A stretch of 64,000 nucleotides of DNA from an uncultured Eubacteriales bacterium (lineage in GTDB: Bacteria; Bacillota; Clostridia; Oscillospirales; Oscillospiraceae), in assembly GCA_900544765.1 (NCBI GenBank), contig UQWI01000002.1, forward strand, positions 1 through 64,000, read 5' to 3'. The notes beneath the pieces are model-generated. The model did not search any database, was not told the origin of the DNA, and was given only the letters and a program-made list of their open reading frames with translations. Made by a program: the position numbers and the translations under genes. Below, in pieces: positions 51,327 to 59,916 of this stretch. Each line of letters opens with the position of its first letter. Positions within the stretch are counted from its first letter, which is position 1.

Positions 51327-51365
51327 GCACGCGAAAAATTTCTTTGGCGAGTTTCAAAAAAACAC

Positions 51366-51393
51366 TTGCTTTATTTCGATAATGTGGTAATAT
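51366..51393 (+). promoter_or_regulatory. Promoter of the amino-acid ABC transporter operon
   Basis: TTGCTT (51366-51371) and TAATAT (51388-51393) with a 16-base spacer. It is divergent from the mnmG promoter, and an AGCACGTCGTGC palindrome follows at the start site. Confidence 0.6.
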
Positions 51394-51448
51394 ATTAGCA
51401 CGTCGTGCAGATAGCACGGCGCTGTAAGTCAGAGACAAAGGGGACTAA

Positions 51449-52312
51449 ATGAAAATGAAAAAGCTTCTTGCACTTATGCTTGCGCTGGTCATGGTATTTG
51501 CCCTCGCCGCCTGCGGCACGGACTCCGGCGAACCCAGCAGCGAGCCCACCACGGGCGCCTCCGCTGAGCCCAGCTCCGTACCCAGCGAGGGCGGCGATAC
51601 CGCCGAGAGCGACATGGCCTATGTCAAGGAAAAGGGCACGCTCATAGTCGGCATCACCGAGTTTGAGCCCATGGACTACCAGAACGCTGACGGCGAGTGG
51701 ATAGGCTTCGACGCCGACCTCGCCAAGCTCTTCGCCGAGCGTCTCGGCGTCGAGGTCCAGTTCCAGCTCATCGACTGGGAGAGCAAGGTCATGGAGCTTG
51801 ACGGCCGCACCATCGACGTCGTCTGGAACGGCATGACCCTCACCGACGAGGTGCTCGCCTCCATGGAGTGCTCCAACGCCTACCTGAACAACGCCCAGGT
51901 CGTCATCCTGCCGAGCGCCGAGGCCGAGAATTACGCCGACGCCGAGAGCATGTCCGGCCTGCAGTTCGCGGTCGAGAGCGGCTCCGCCGGCGAGCAGATG
52001 GCCATTGAGAACGGCTTCAGCTACACCCCGGTCACCGACCAGGCCACCGCAGTGCTCGAGGTTGAGTCCGGCACCTGCGACGCCGCCATCATCGACAGCC
52101 TCATGGCCTCCGCCATGGTGGGCGAGGGCACCAACTTCGCCGAGCTGACCTACACCATCAGCCTCAACACCGAGGAGTACGGCGTCGGCTTCCGCCAGGG
52201 CAGCGACCTTGCCGCCGAGCTCAACGCCTTCTTCTCCGAGATCTATGCCGACGGCACCATGCAGGAGCTGGCCGACCAGTACGGCGTTTCCGCCGCGCTG
52301 ATCGCCCAGTAA
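51449..52312 (+). CDS. Amino-acid ABC transporter substrate-binding lipoprotein (287 aa)
   Basis: The leader is MKMKKLLALMLALVMVFALAAC, followed by a Ser/Pro/Glu linker and a type 3 periplasmic-binding domain in canonical order: TLIVGITEFEPMDYQNADGEWIGFDADLAKLFAERLGVEVQF at the start, SGTCDAAIIDSLMASAM near the end, then YTISLNTEEYGVGFRQGSDLAAELNAFFSEIYADGTMQELADQYG closing. A polar amino acid is the likely ligand. The gene starts a three-gene transporter operon, with AAAGGGG upstream. Confidence 0.93.
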   Translation: MKMKKLLALMLALVMVFALAACGTDSGEPSSEPTTGASAEPSSVPSEGGDTAESDMAYVKEKGTLIVGITEFEPMDYQNADGEWIGFDADLAKLFAERLGVEVQFQLIDWESKVMELDGRTIDVVWNGMTLTDEVLASMECSNAYLNNAQVVILPSAEAENYADAESMSGLQFAVESGSAGEQMAIENGFSYTPVTDQATAVLEVESGTCDAAIIDSLMASAMVGEGTNFAELTYTISLNTEEYGVGFRQGSDLAAELNAFFSEIYADGTMQELADQYGVSAALIAQ

Positions 52313-52402
52313 CCGCCGGAACAAAATCAACAGCTTAAGAGCCTGGAGCAGAGAACGCACTGCGTTCTCTGCTTTTGGCGCGGACAGGAGAGAAAAACGC
52401 CG

Positions 52403-53242
52403 ATGACCGAATTCCAAACCGTAATATCCGCCCTGAACGAAGGCTTCCTCCAGACGCTGAAGCTCTTTTTCGTGACGCTTGTCGGCTCCATACCGCTGGG
52501 CCTCATAATCTGCTTCGGCTCCATGAACCGCTGGGCGCCTCTGGGCGCCATAGGCCGCAGGAAGCTCGCGCTCAGCCAGCGCGTGGCCCGTATGCTGGAC
52601 GAGGGCGGCGAGCTTGTGCTGGACGGACAGCAGCTCACCGAGGACAAGGCCAGAGCCCTGGTCAAGAGCAGCGCACGCTGGTCAAAGGTTCTGCTTGAGT
52701 TCCGGCCCGTCTCGCTCCTGTGCCGTTTCGTGGTGTGGGTGATACGCGGCACGCCGCTTATGCTGCAGCTCTACATCATCTTCTACATACCCGGCTATAT
52801 CTTCCCCAACAACCCCTGGAGCTTCCCCGAGGGGCGCTTCGCCGCGGCCTCGGTCATGTTTATAGTCAACTACGCCTGCTACTTCTCCGAGATCTACCGC
52901 GGCGGCATCCAGGGCGTGCCCATCGGCCAGCAGGAGGCCGGGCAGGTGCTCGGCATGACCAAGGGGCAGATCTTCTTCAAGGTCACGCTTTTGCAGATGA
53001 TAAAGCGCATCGTCCCGCCCATGTCCAACGAGATAATCACGCTGGTCAAGGACACCTCGCTCGCGCGCATAATCTCCTATCAGGAGGTCATCTGGGCAGG
53101 ATTTGCCTTCCTCAAGGGCTCGCACGGCTACTCCGGCCTGCTCTGGCCGCTGTTCTTTACGGGCGTGTACTACCTCGTGTTCAACGGCGTCGTGTCCTTC
53201 CTGCTCGGCAGGCTTGAGAAAAAGCTTGAATTCTTCAGATAA
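52403..53242 (+). CDS. Amino-acid ABC transporter permease with an unusual internal insertion (279 aa)
   Basis: A HisM/GlnP-type permease: the first span LKLFFVTLVGSIPLGLIICF, the family motif VIRGTPLMLQLYIIFY, the EAA loop EAGQVLGMTKGQIFFKVTLLQMIKRIVPP and the last span. Between the first span and the RGTP motif lies an extra hydrophilic block of some 50 residues (about 53-100: RRKLALSQRVARMLDEGGELVLDG...) not present in typical members. It probably extends a cytoplasmic loop. Confidence 0.9.
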   Translation: MTEFQTVISALNEGFLQTLKLFFVTLVGSIPLGLIICFGSMNRWAPLGAIGRRKLALSQRVARMLDEGGELVLDGQQLTEDKARALVKSSARWSKVLLEFRPVSLLCRFVVWVIRGTPLMLQLYIIFYIPGYIFPNNPWSFPEGRFAAASVMFIVNYACYFSEIYRGGIQGVPIGQQEAGQVLGMTKGQIFFKVTLLQMIKRIVPPMSNEIITLVKDTSLARIISYQEVIWAGFAFLKGSHGYSGLLWPLFFTGVYYLVFNGVVSFLLGRLEKKLEFFR

Positions 53243-53254
53243 GGGGGTGGAAGT

Positions 53255-54034
53255 ATGAGCGTACTTGAAGTAAAGAACCTTGAAAAGCACTTCGACAGGA
53301 CAAAGGTCTTGAACGACATCAGCTTCACCCTGGAAAAGGGCCAGGCGCTGAGCATAATCGGCTCCTCCGGCTCCGGAAAGACCACGCTGCTCAGATGCCT
53401 CAACTTTCTTGAGACTCCGGACAGCGGCAGCATAAGCGTAAACGGGGAGCTGCTCTTTGACGCCGCCGACCCGGCAACCCGCCGGGAGGCCGACGTGCGC
53501 CGCAAGCGCCTGCACTTCGGCCTGGTGTTCCAGAGCTTCAACCTCTTCCCGCAGTACACGGCGCTGCAGAACGTCACGCTCGCGCCCGAGCTGCTGGCAA
53601 AGGAGCAGCCGGACTACAAGGCCAGGAAGAAGGAGATAAACGCCGCCATCGAGGCTGAGGGCCGCGAATACCTCGCCGCCATGGGCCTCACCGAGCGCGC
53701 CGGGCACTATCCGCACCAGCTCTCCGGCGGGCAGCAGCAGCGCGTGGCCATAGCCCGCGCCCTGGCCATGCACCCGGACATACTCTGCTTTGACGAGCCC
53801 ACCAGTGCGCTCGACCCCGAGCTCACCGGCGAGGTGCTGCGTGTCATACGCTCTCTGGCCGAGAAGCACACGACCATGATAATCGTCACGCACGAGATGG
53901 GCTTCGCCCACGACGTCTCCGACCGCGTCATATTTATGGACGACGGTTTCATAGTCGAGCAGGGCGGCCCGGAGGTCATATCCGACCCGCAGATGGAGCG
54001 CACGAGGAAGTTCCTCAGCAGTTACGGCAAATAA
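53255..54034 (+). CDS. Amino-acid ABC transporter ATP-binding protein (GlnQ-like, 259 aa)
   Basis: An ABC ATPase with Walker [32 protein letters not shown], signature [15 protein letters not shown] and Walker [16 protein letters not shown], followed by [17 protein letters not shown]. Typical of polar amino acid importers. A ~15-residue insert ([23 protein letters not shown]) lies between Q-loop and signature. GGGGGTGG precedes the ATG. A terminator follows. Confidence 0.93.
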   Translation: MSVLEVKNLEKHFDRTKVLNDISFTLEKGQALSIIGSSGSGKTTLLRCLNFLETPDSGSISVNGELLFDAADPATRREADVRRKRLHFGLVFQSFNLFPQYTALQNVTLAPELLAKEQPDYKARKKEINAAIEAEGREYLAAMGLTERAGHYPHQLSGGQQQRVAIARALAMHPDILCFDEPTSALDPELTGEVLRVIRSLAEKHTTMIIVTHEMGFAHDVSDRVIFMDDGFIVEQGGPEVISDPQMERTRKFLSSYGK

Positions 54035-54099
54035 GGCGCGTAAAAGCATTATTTTTTACAAATTTACTATTGAATATTAGGGCGAATTAACGTATCATT

Positions 54100-54138
54100 A
54101 TTGCGCGTGTCATCAGGTAGCATGACACGCGCAATTTT
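54100..54138 (+). terminator. Terminator after the amino-acid ABC operon
   Basis: ATTGCGCGTGTCAT and ATGACACGCGCAAT arms with an eight-base loop, followed by TTTTG. The next gene begins only about 15 bases on. Confidence 0.8.
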
Positions 54139-54156
54139 GCGAAAGGGGTGCGGCTC

Positions 54157-54954
54157 TTGAAGCGGGCAAAGAAGATACTGGCGGTGGCGCTGGCGCTCTG
54201 CCTCATGCTGCCAATGGCGGCGTGCGGGGAGATAATGGGCAGTTACCGTATAGTGGAAACGCTCGGCGAGCAGAGCTACGCCATAGGCTTCCGCACCGAC
54301 GACTATGTCCGATACTATGTCGAGGCGGCCCTGCAGGAGCTGGCGGCCGACGGCACGGTAAACAGCATAGCGGGGCAGTGGTTCACGCAGAACAACACTC
54401 ACTTCACCGCGCGCTCCGGCGCTCTCAGCCAGTTTTCAGGCATACCGCAGCGCACACTGATTGTAGGCGCCGACCCAGACGCCTATCCGCTCAGCTATCA
54501 GGAGAACGGGGAATTCAAGGGATTTGACGTAGACCTGGCGCGCGCCGTGTGCTCACGCCTGGGCTGGGAAGTGCAGTTTATCGCCATAAAGGCCGAGAAC
54601 GCCTATGTAGAGCTCTCCAGCGGCAACGTTGACTGCGCCTGGGGCGGCCTGACGCTGGACACGGAGGATACGCAGGTAGCGGTGCTCACGCCGTACCTGA
54701 CCGATGAGATAGTCATCGTCACACGCGCCGACACCGGCGCAAAGAGCCTGCGCGGCCTGAACGGCGGCAGCCTGGCCATCACGACCGAGCAGAAGTACAT
54801 GGACATTCTTGCCGCCAACGAGAAGCTTATGGAACGCTTCTCGCAGATAAAGCGGCTCACCGGCGGCCTTCAGGCACTGCTGGACGCCGTGAATTCGGGA
54901 GAGGCGTCTGCGGCCATGGTGAGCACCACCTCGCTGCTGCGCTTCGGCTCTTGA
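54157..54954 (+). CDS. Solute-binding lipoprotein with circularly permuted type 3 fold (265 aa)
   Basis: The lipoprotein signal ends at MAAC. The order of segments is then abnormal. Residues about 38-75 (YRIVETLGEQSYAIGFRTDDYVRYYVEAALQELAADGTVNSIAGQWF) are the closing segment of a type 3 binding protein. After a 23-residue linker comes the opening segment (TLIVGADPDAYPLSYQENGEFKGFDVDLARAVCSRLGW) and the middle lobe, ending at AVNSGEASAAMVSTTSLLRFGS where the closing segment would normally follow. Thus the last strand-helix unit has moved to the N-terminus. TTG 54157 is preferred to GTG 54148 because AAAGGGG lies nine bases upstream. The ligand is probably an amino acid; it may share the upstream permease. 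Confidence 0.85.
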   Translation: MKRAKKILAVALALCLMLPMAACGEIMGSYRIVETLGEQSYAIGFRTDDYVRYYVEAALQELAADGTVNSIAGQWFTQNNTHFTARSGALSQFSGIPQRTLIVGADPDAYPLSYQENGEFKGFDVDLARAVCSRLGWEVQFIAIKAENAYVELSSGNVDCAWGGLTLDTEDTQVAVLTPYLTDEIVIVTRADTGAKSLRGLNGGSLAITTEQKYMDILAANEKLMERFSQIKRLTGGLQALLDAVNSGEASAAMVSTTSLLRFGS

Positions 54955-54978
54955 AAGCCGGGACGCAGGGCAATTTGA

Positions 54979-55008
54979 TTGACCTCTGGCGAATGCCTAT
55001 GTTATAAT
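54979..55008 (+). promoter_or_regulatory. Promoter of the methyltransferase-ECF-truA operon
   Basis: TTGACC (54979-54984) and consensus TATAAT (55003-55008), 18-base spacer. Confidence 0.75.
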
Positions 55009-55040
55009 AAAAAGATACTAAACGATTCAAGGAGCGCGGC

Positions 55041-55907
55041 ATGTGGATTTCCGACAAGTGGCGGGATTATGAGCTTATAGACTGCTCAAACGGCGAAAAG
55101 CTGGAGCGATGGGGGAATTATACCCTTGTGCGGCCCGACCCCCAGGCAATATGGCACACCGCGCGGCGCGACAGGCGCTGGCAGGAGTGCGACGGGCGCT
55201 ACGCCCGTTCCCACTCAGGCGGCGGGGCCTGGGACAAGCACAGCCTCCCCGCCAGCTGGCAGATAAGCTACGGGGACCTGCGCTTCAACGTAAAGCCCAT
55301 GAACTTCAAGCACACGGGCATTTTCCCGGAGCAGGCCTCAAACTGGGACTTCATCATGCGCAAGATACGCTCCGCCGGGCGGGAGATAAGCGTACTGAAC
55401 CTCTTTGCCTATACGGGCGCGGCCACGGTGGCGGCCCTCGCTGCAGGCGCGAGCGTCTGCCACGTCGACGCGGCCAAGGGCATGGTCGCCTGGGCGAAGG
55501 AAAACGCCGCGGCTTCCGGCGTGGCGGACAGGCCCGTGCGCTGGATAGTCGACGACTGCGCCAAGTTCGTAGAGCGCGAGATAAGGCGCGGCCGCCGCTA
55601 CGACGCAATTATCATGGACCCGCCGAGCTATGGACGCGGGCCGGGAGGCGAGGTCTGGAAGCTCGAGGACAGCCTCTGGGACTTTGTCAGCCTAACTGCG
55701 GGCGTGCTCAGCGACGACCCGCTGTTCGTCATCATCAATTCCTACACTACGGGCCTAGCGCCCTCGGTGCTGACCTATATCAGCGAGAGCATATTCACGC
55801 GGCGCTTCGGCGGCCGGAGCGAGAGCGAAGAGCTCGGCCTGCCCGTCACGGCGTCGGGGCTCTGCCTGCCGGCGGGCGCGGCCTGCCGCTGGGAGAGCGG
55901 GAGGTAA
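55041..55907 (+). CDS. Class I SAM-dependent methyltransferase, RlmI/RlmK-like (288 aa)
   Basis: A Rossmann methyltransferase of the COG1092 type: HTGIFPEQASNWDFIMRKI, SAM loop VLNLFAYTGAATVAALAAGA, VDAAKGMVAWAKENAAASG and the catalytic IIMDPPSYGRGPGGEVWKLE. The PUA domain of RlmI is lacking. It is probably a 23S rRNA cytosine or guanine methyltransferase. It opens an operon with the ECF transporter core; the stop lies four bases from ecfA1. Confidence 0.88.
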   Translation: MWISDKWRDYELIDCSNGEKLERWGNYTLVRPDPQAIWHTARRDRRWQECDGRYARSHSGGGAWDKHSLPASWQISYGDLRFNVKPMNFKHTGIFPEQASNWDFIMRKIRSAGREISVLNLFAYTGAATVAALAAGASVCHVDAAKGMVAWAKENAAASGVADRPVRWIVDDCAKFVEREIRRGRRYDAIIMDPPSYGRGPGGEVWKLEDSLWDFVSLTAGVLSDDPLFVIINSYTTGLAPSVLTYISESIFTRRFGGRSESEELGLPVTASGLCLPAGAACRWESGR

Positions 55908-55910
55908 GCC

Positions 55911-56741
55911 ATGCCGATAATCAAGACAGAAAACCTGCATTTCACATATCAGGGCGAAGAAAAAGAGACCCTTCACGGCGTCAACATGGAGATAGAAGAG
56001 GGAACCTTCGTCGCGGTACTCGGCCACAACGGCTCGGGCAAGAGCACGATGGCCAAGCTCTTCAACGGCATACTCCTGCCGGGAGAGGGCCGCGTGCTTG
56101 TCGACGGTATAGACACTACGCATGAGGACAAGCTTCTGCAGGTGCGCGCGACCGTGGGCCTGGTGTTCCAGAACCCGGACAACCAGATTGTCGCCAACGT
56201 CGTCGAGGACGACGTGGCCTTCGCGCCGGAAAACCTCGGCGTAGAGCCCGGCGAAATACGCCGGCGCGTGGACGACGCCCTCAAGGCGGTCGGCATGTAT
56301 GAGTACCGCATGCATGCGCCGCACCTCCTCTCCGGCGGGCAGAAACAGCGCGTGGCAATAGCGGGCGTGCTGGCCATGCGCCCGAGGTGCATAGTCCTCG
56401 ATGAGCCCACGGCCATGCTCGACCCCGTGGGACGCCGCGAGGTCATCGCGACCGTCACAAAGCTCTGCCGCGAGCAGGGCATAACGGTCGTGCTCATAAC
56501 CCACCACATGTCGGAGTGCGTCGGCGCGGACAGGCTCGTCGTGATGAGCGAGGGGCGTATAGTTGCCGACGGCACGCCGAGGGACGTGTTCTCCCAGGTT
56601 GAATTGCTCAGGAGCGAGGGGCTCAGCGTCCCCGCAACCACGGAGCTGATATACGAGCTGGACAAAGACGGTTGGGGCCTGCCGCTCTCCGCGCTCACGG
56701 TAGACGAGTGCGCGGACGCCGTGGCGGCCGCATTGAGATAA
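55911..56741 (+). CDS. ecfA1: Energy-coupling factor transporter ATPase EcfA1 (276 aa)
   Basis: ABC ATPase with Walker A GHNGSGKSTMAKLFNG, the ECF hallmark VGLVFQNPDNQIVANVVEDDVAFAPENLG, signature LSGGQKQRVAIAGVL and Walker B CIVLDEPTAMLDP. It drives vitamin uptake with EcfA2, EcfT and interchangeable S components, none of which is encoded in this window. Confidence 0.95.
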   Translation: MPIIKTENLHFTYQGEEKETLHGVNMEIEEGTFVAVLGHNGSGKSTMAKLFNGILLPGEGRVLVDGIDTTHEDKLLQVRATVGLVFQNPDNQIVANVVEDDVAFAPENLGVEPGEIRRRVDDALKAVGMYEYRMHAPHLLSGGQKQRVAIAGVLAMRPRCIVLDEPTAMLDPVGRREVIATVTKLCREQGITVVLITHHMSECVGADRLVVMSEGRIVADGTPRDVFSQVELLRSEGLSVPATTELIYELDKDGWGLPLSALTVDECADAVAAALR

Positions 56742-56760
56742 GGAAAAGGATGCTGCGCCA

Positions 56761-57630
56761 ATGGACGCTGTCATAAAAGTAGAAAACCTCACCCACACTT
56801 ACAGCGTGGGTACGCCGTTTGAAAAGACGGCCATACACAACATAAACGTCGAGTTTCACCCCGGCGAGCTCGTGGCCGTCATCGGACACACAGGCTCCGG
56901 CAAGAGCACTTTCATGCAGCACATGAACGGACTGCTCGCGCCCACGAGCGGCCGCGTCTATTGCGATGGGGAGGACATCTTCGCCACCAAAGAGGCCACG
57001 CGCGACGTGCGCTTCAAGGTCGGCCTCGTTTTCCAATACCCGGAGTATCAGCTCTTCGAGGAGACGGTGTACAAGGACATCGCCTTCGGCCCGAAGAACA
57101 TGAAACTTCCGGAGAGCGAAATTGACGAGCGCGTGCGCGAGGCGGCGGGCTTCGTCGGCATCAGCGAAGAGCTCTTCGAGCGCAGCCCGCTCGAGCTCTC
57201 CGGCGGACAGAAGCGCCGCATAGCCATCGCCGGCGTCATCGCCATGCGTCCGAAGGTGCTCATACTCGACGAGCCCACGGCGGGCCTTGACCCCGCCGGC
57301 TGCGAGGGCATAATAAAGAACATCCTGGACTACCGCGCCGAGACCGGTTCCACCGTGCTGCTCGTCACGCACAGCATGGACGACGCCGCGAGGATAGCCG
57401 ACCGCCTGGTCGTGTTCCACGAGGGCGGCATAGCCATGGACGGCACGCCCGACGAGGTGTTCTCGCGCCCGGCGGAGCTCACATCCATGGGCCTCGACGT
57501 GCCGCAGGCCGCGGCCATAGCCCAGGCGCTGCGTGAGCGCGGCGTGGAGCTGCCAGGCTCCATATACACGCTTGAGCAGCTCAGGGCCGCGCTTGTACCG
57601 CTCAGGAAGGGGGGACGGGCCGATGCTTAA
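56761..57630 (+). CDS. ecfA2: Energy-coupling factor transporter ATPase EcfA2 (289 aa)
   Basis: The second ECF ATPase: Walker A GHTGSGKSTFMQHMNG, VGLVFQYPEYQLFEETVYKDIAFGPKN, signature LSGGQKRRIAIAGVI and Walker B ILDEPTAGLDPAG. Overlaps ecfT by eight bases. Confidence 0.95.
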   Translation: MDAVIKVENLTHTYSVGTPFEKTAIHNINVEFHPGELVAVIGHTGSGKSTFMQHMNGLLAPTSGRVYCDGEDIFATKEATRDVRFKVGLVFQYPEYQLFEETVYKDIAFGPKNMKLPESEIDERVREAAGFVGISEELFERSPLELSGGQKRRIAIAGVIAMRPKVLILDEPTAGLDPAGCEGIIKNILDYRAETGSTVLLVTHSMDDAARIADRLVVFHEGGIAMDGTPDEVFSRPAELTSMGLDVPQAAAIAQALRERGVELPGSIYTLEQLRAALVPLRKGGRADA

Positions 57631-58429
57631 GGACATAACCCTCGGCCAGTACTTCCCGGGCAACACCGTGATACACAGGCTCGACCCTCGCACGAAGCTG
57701 TTACTGGTCATAGTGTTCATTGTGGCCCTGTTCCTGGCGGTGGATTGGATAAGCTACGCGTTCATGTTCCTCGTCACAGCGGGCTGCGTCAAGCTCTCGA
57801 CCATCAGGCTCAAGAGCATACTCAAGGGCCTGAAACCGCTTATATTCATCATCGTTTTCACCGGTATACTCAACCTCTTTTATACCAAGGGCGGCACGGT
57901 GCTTTTCGACTGGTGGATATTCACCATCACCACCGAGGGCATCAAGCGCGCCTTCCTCATGGTCGTGCGCATAATGCTGCTTATCACCGGCACCTTCCTG
58001 CTGACGTACACCACCAGCCCTATCGCGCTGACGGACGGGCTGGAGATGCTGCTCAACCCGCTCAAGAAGATAAAGGTGCCCGTACACGAGATGAGCATGA
58101 TAATGAGCATGGCGCTCAGGTTCATACCCACTCTGATAGAGGAGACGGACAAGATAATGTCCGCGCAGAAGGCGCGAGGCGCCGACTTCTCCACCGGCAA
58201 GATTACCGAGAGGGCGAAGGCGCTGCTGCCGCTGCTCGTGCCGCTGTTTGTCTCGAGCTTCCGCCGCGCGGATGAGCTCGCCGTCGCCATGGAGAGCCGC
58301 TGCTACCACGGCGGCGAGGGCAGGACGCGCATGAATTCACTGCACATGGCGCGGCGCGATTATCTCGCCTTCCTGGCCGGGGCCATAGTCCTCGGCGGCA
58401 TGATAGCCATGAACGTGTACGGGATATGA
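57623..58429 (+). CDS. ecfT: Energy-coupling factor transmembrane protein EcfT (268 aa)
   Basis: The T component: DITLGQYFPGNTVIHRLDPRTKLLLVIVFI at the N-terminus, several membrane spans and the coupling motifs AQKARGADF and MESRCYHGGEGRTR. ATG 57623 (AAGGGGGG upstream) lies within the end of ecfA2; the longer frame upstream is a shadow. Its stop overlaps the truA start. Confidence 0.94.
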   Translation: MLKDITLGQYFPGNTVIHRLDPRTKLLLVIVFIVALFLAVDWISYAFMFLVTAGCVKLSTIRLKSILKGLKPLIFIIVFTGILNLFYTKGGTVLFDWWIFTITTEGIKRAFLMVVRIMLLITGTFLLTYTTSPIALTDGLEMLLNPLKKIKVPVHEMSMIMSMALRFIPTLIEETDKIMSAQKARGADFSTGKITERAKALLPLLVPLFVSSFRRADELAVAMESRCYHGGEGRTRMNSLHMARRDYLAFLAGAIVLGGMIAMNVYGI

Positions 58430-59190
58430 GGAACATCGCGCTAAAGCTCCGCTATGACGGCAGCGCCTACCACGGCTGGCAGGTGCAGAAATACGACGTC
58501 TCCGTCGCCGCGACGGTGGAAAAGGCGCTCTCAAAGGTCTGCGGCCACCCGGTGAAGGTCACCGGCTGCGGGCGCACGGACGCGGGCGTACACGCGCTCA
58601 ACTACTGCGCCAATTTCCGCACCGACAGCCGCATCCCCGTGGAGCGAATCCCGCTCGCGGTGAACACGCGCCTGCCGGACGACATCGCCGTGCTCGGCGC
58701 TGTAGAGGCCCCGGATGACTTCAACGCCATACTGAGCTGCATAAAAAAAGAGTACGTCTACAGGATAATGAACACGCGCATCCGCGACCCCTTCCTGCAA
58801 AAGCGCGTGTGCTTCTACCCCGCGCCGCTGGACATAGGGCGTATGCAGGCGGCGGCGTCGGCCTTCGAGGGGACGCACGACTTCGCTGCCGTGCGCAGCG
58901 TCGGCACCGAGACAAAAACGACGGTGCGGACAATATACTGGTGCCGGGCGGAGAAGCTCGGCGACGAGATAAAGGTGGCCGTCTGCGCCGACGGCTTCCT
59001 GTACAACATGGTGCGCGCCATAGTTGGCACCATGGTTTACGCCTCCCACGGCAAGCTCTCGCCGGACGAGATACCGGCGCTGCTGGAGACGCGGGACAGG
59101 CGCCTGACGGGGCCGACGATGCCCCCGCAGGGCTTGTATTTGAACAGGGTCTGGTACGAAGGAGAAGTCGGGCGGCTGATGCTCAGCTGA
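58426..59190 (+). CDS. truA: tRNA pseudouridine(38-40) synthase TruA (254 aa)
   Basis: A complete TruA with the catalytic aspartate in GCGRTDAGVHALNYCANF, LRYDGSAYHGWQVQ at the N-terminus and FLYNMVRAIVGTMVYASHG near the C-terminus. It forms pseudouridine at positions 38-40 of tRNA. ATGA overlap with ecfT; the ecfA1-ecfA2-ecfT-truA order is standard in Firmicutes. Confidence 0.96.
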   Translation: MRNIALKLRYDGSAYHGWQVQKYDVSVAATVEKALSKVCGHPVKVTGCGRTDAGVHALNYCANFRTDSRIPVERIPLAVNTRLPDDIAVLGAVEAPDDFNAILSCIKKEYVYRIMNTRIRDPFLQKRVCFYPAPLDIGRMQAAASAFEGTHDFAAVRSVGTETKTTVRTIYWCRAEKLGDEIKVAVCADGFLYNMVRAIVGTMVYASHGKLSPDEIPALLETRDRRLTGPTMPPQGLYLNRVWYEGEVGRLMLS

Positions 59191-59202
59191 GAGGTGTCGC
59201 CC

Positions 59203-59901
59203 ATGAAGAGCGCCGTGCGCGCGAGAACGAAAACCGTGGCCTTCTGCGTTATGCTGCTGGCAGTGCTTTGCCTGGTCTGGTACGCCGGTACGCTCGCGCC
59301 GGATAACGCGGTAATTTCCGGAAACTATACCGCTGTGGGGAACTCTTACGCGCGGTTTTCGTCAGAAAATGCAGAGCTGCTCTCCGGCGACGGGGAGGTG
59401 CTCTCCGCCGTGGAGTTTGACTACCCGGAGCGTTACCTGACGTCCTCGGGAGAGACGGCTGTCGCCTGGGAGCCGGGAGGGAACATCGCCTTCCTCGGCG
59501 CTGGCGGGGCCAGGCTCGAGAAGGCGGAGGGGCAGCTCCTCGGCGTGTTCGGCTCGGACACGGGGGCCGTCTCGGCCCTTGTTGAGGACGGCGGAGAGGT
59601 GAAGGCGGAAATCTTTGCAACGCCCGGAGTGAAGCTGGAGCTCTCGCCTGGGAACAGGCCCATCGCAGCCGTCATAGGCGGGCGCGGGACTGTGCTGGCT
59701 CTGCTTTCGCCGGAGAGGGACGGGTTTTACGTTTCGGCGTATTCGCTGCCGGACATGTCCCCGGCCTGGCGCACGCCGCTGGACGGGCCGCAGTACGATT
59801 TGGAATGGACGGACACCGCTGTGCTTTGCGCTTTCGGCGGCGACGGAGAGATATACATAGACGGGCTCACGGGGGAGATGCTGCCGCGCAGCCCAGATTA
59901 A
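59203..59901 (+). CDS. Membrane-anchored DUF5711-like protein (232 aa)
   Basis: One N-terminal membrane anchor (TVAFCVMLLAVLCLVWYAGTL, about residues 12-32) precedes a beta-rich extracytoplasmic domain of repeats (ARFSSENAELLSGDGEVLSAVEF, AVAWEPGGNIAFLGAGGARLEKAEGQ) like a WD/YVTN-type propeller fragment. It resembles DUF5711 proteins, which often adjoin cvpA in Clostridia, as here. ATG 59203 is preferred over GTG 59194 because GAGAGG lies eight bases before it. Confidence 0.7.
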   Translation: MKSAVRARTKTVAFCVMLLAVLCLVWYAGTLAPDNAVISGNYTAVGNSYARFSSENAELLSGDGEVLSAVEFDYPERYLTSSGETAVAWEPGGNIAFLGAGGARLEKAEGQLLGVFGSDTGAVSALVEDGGEVKAEIFATPGVKLELSPGNRPIAAVIGGRGTVLALLSPERDGFYVSAYSLPDMSPAWRTPLDGPQYDLEWTDTAVLCAFGGDGEIYIDGLTGEMLPRSPD

Positions 59902-59916
59902 AAGGAGGACAGGGCC

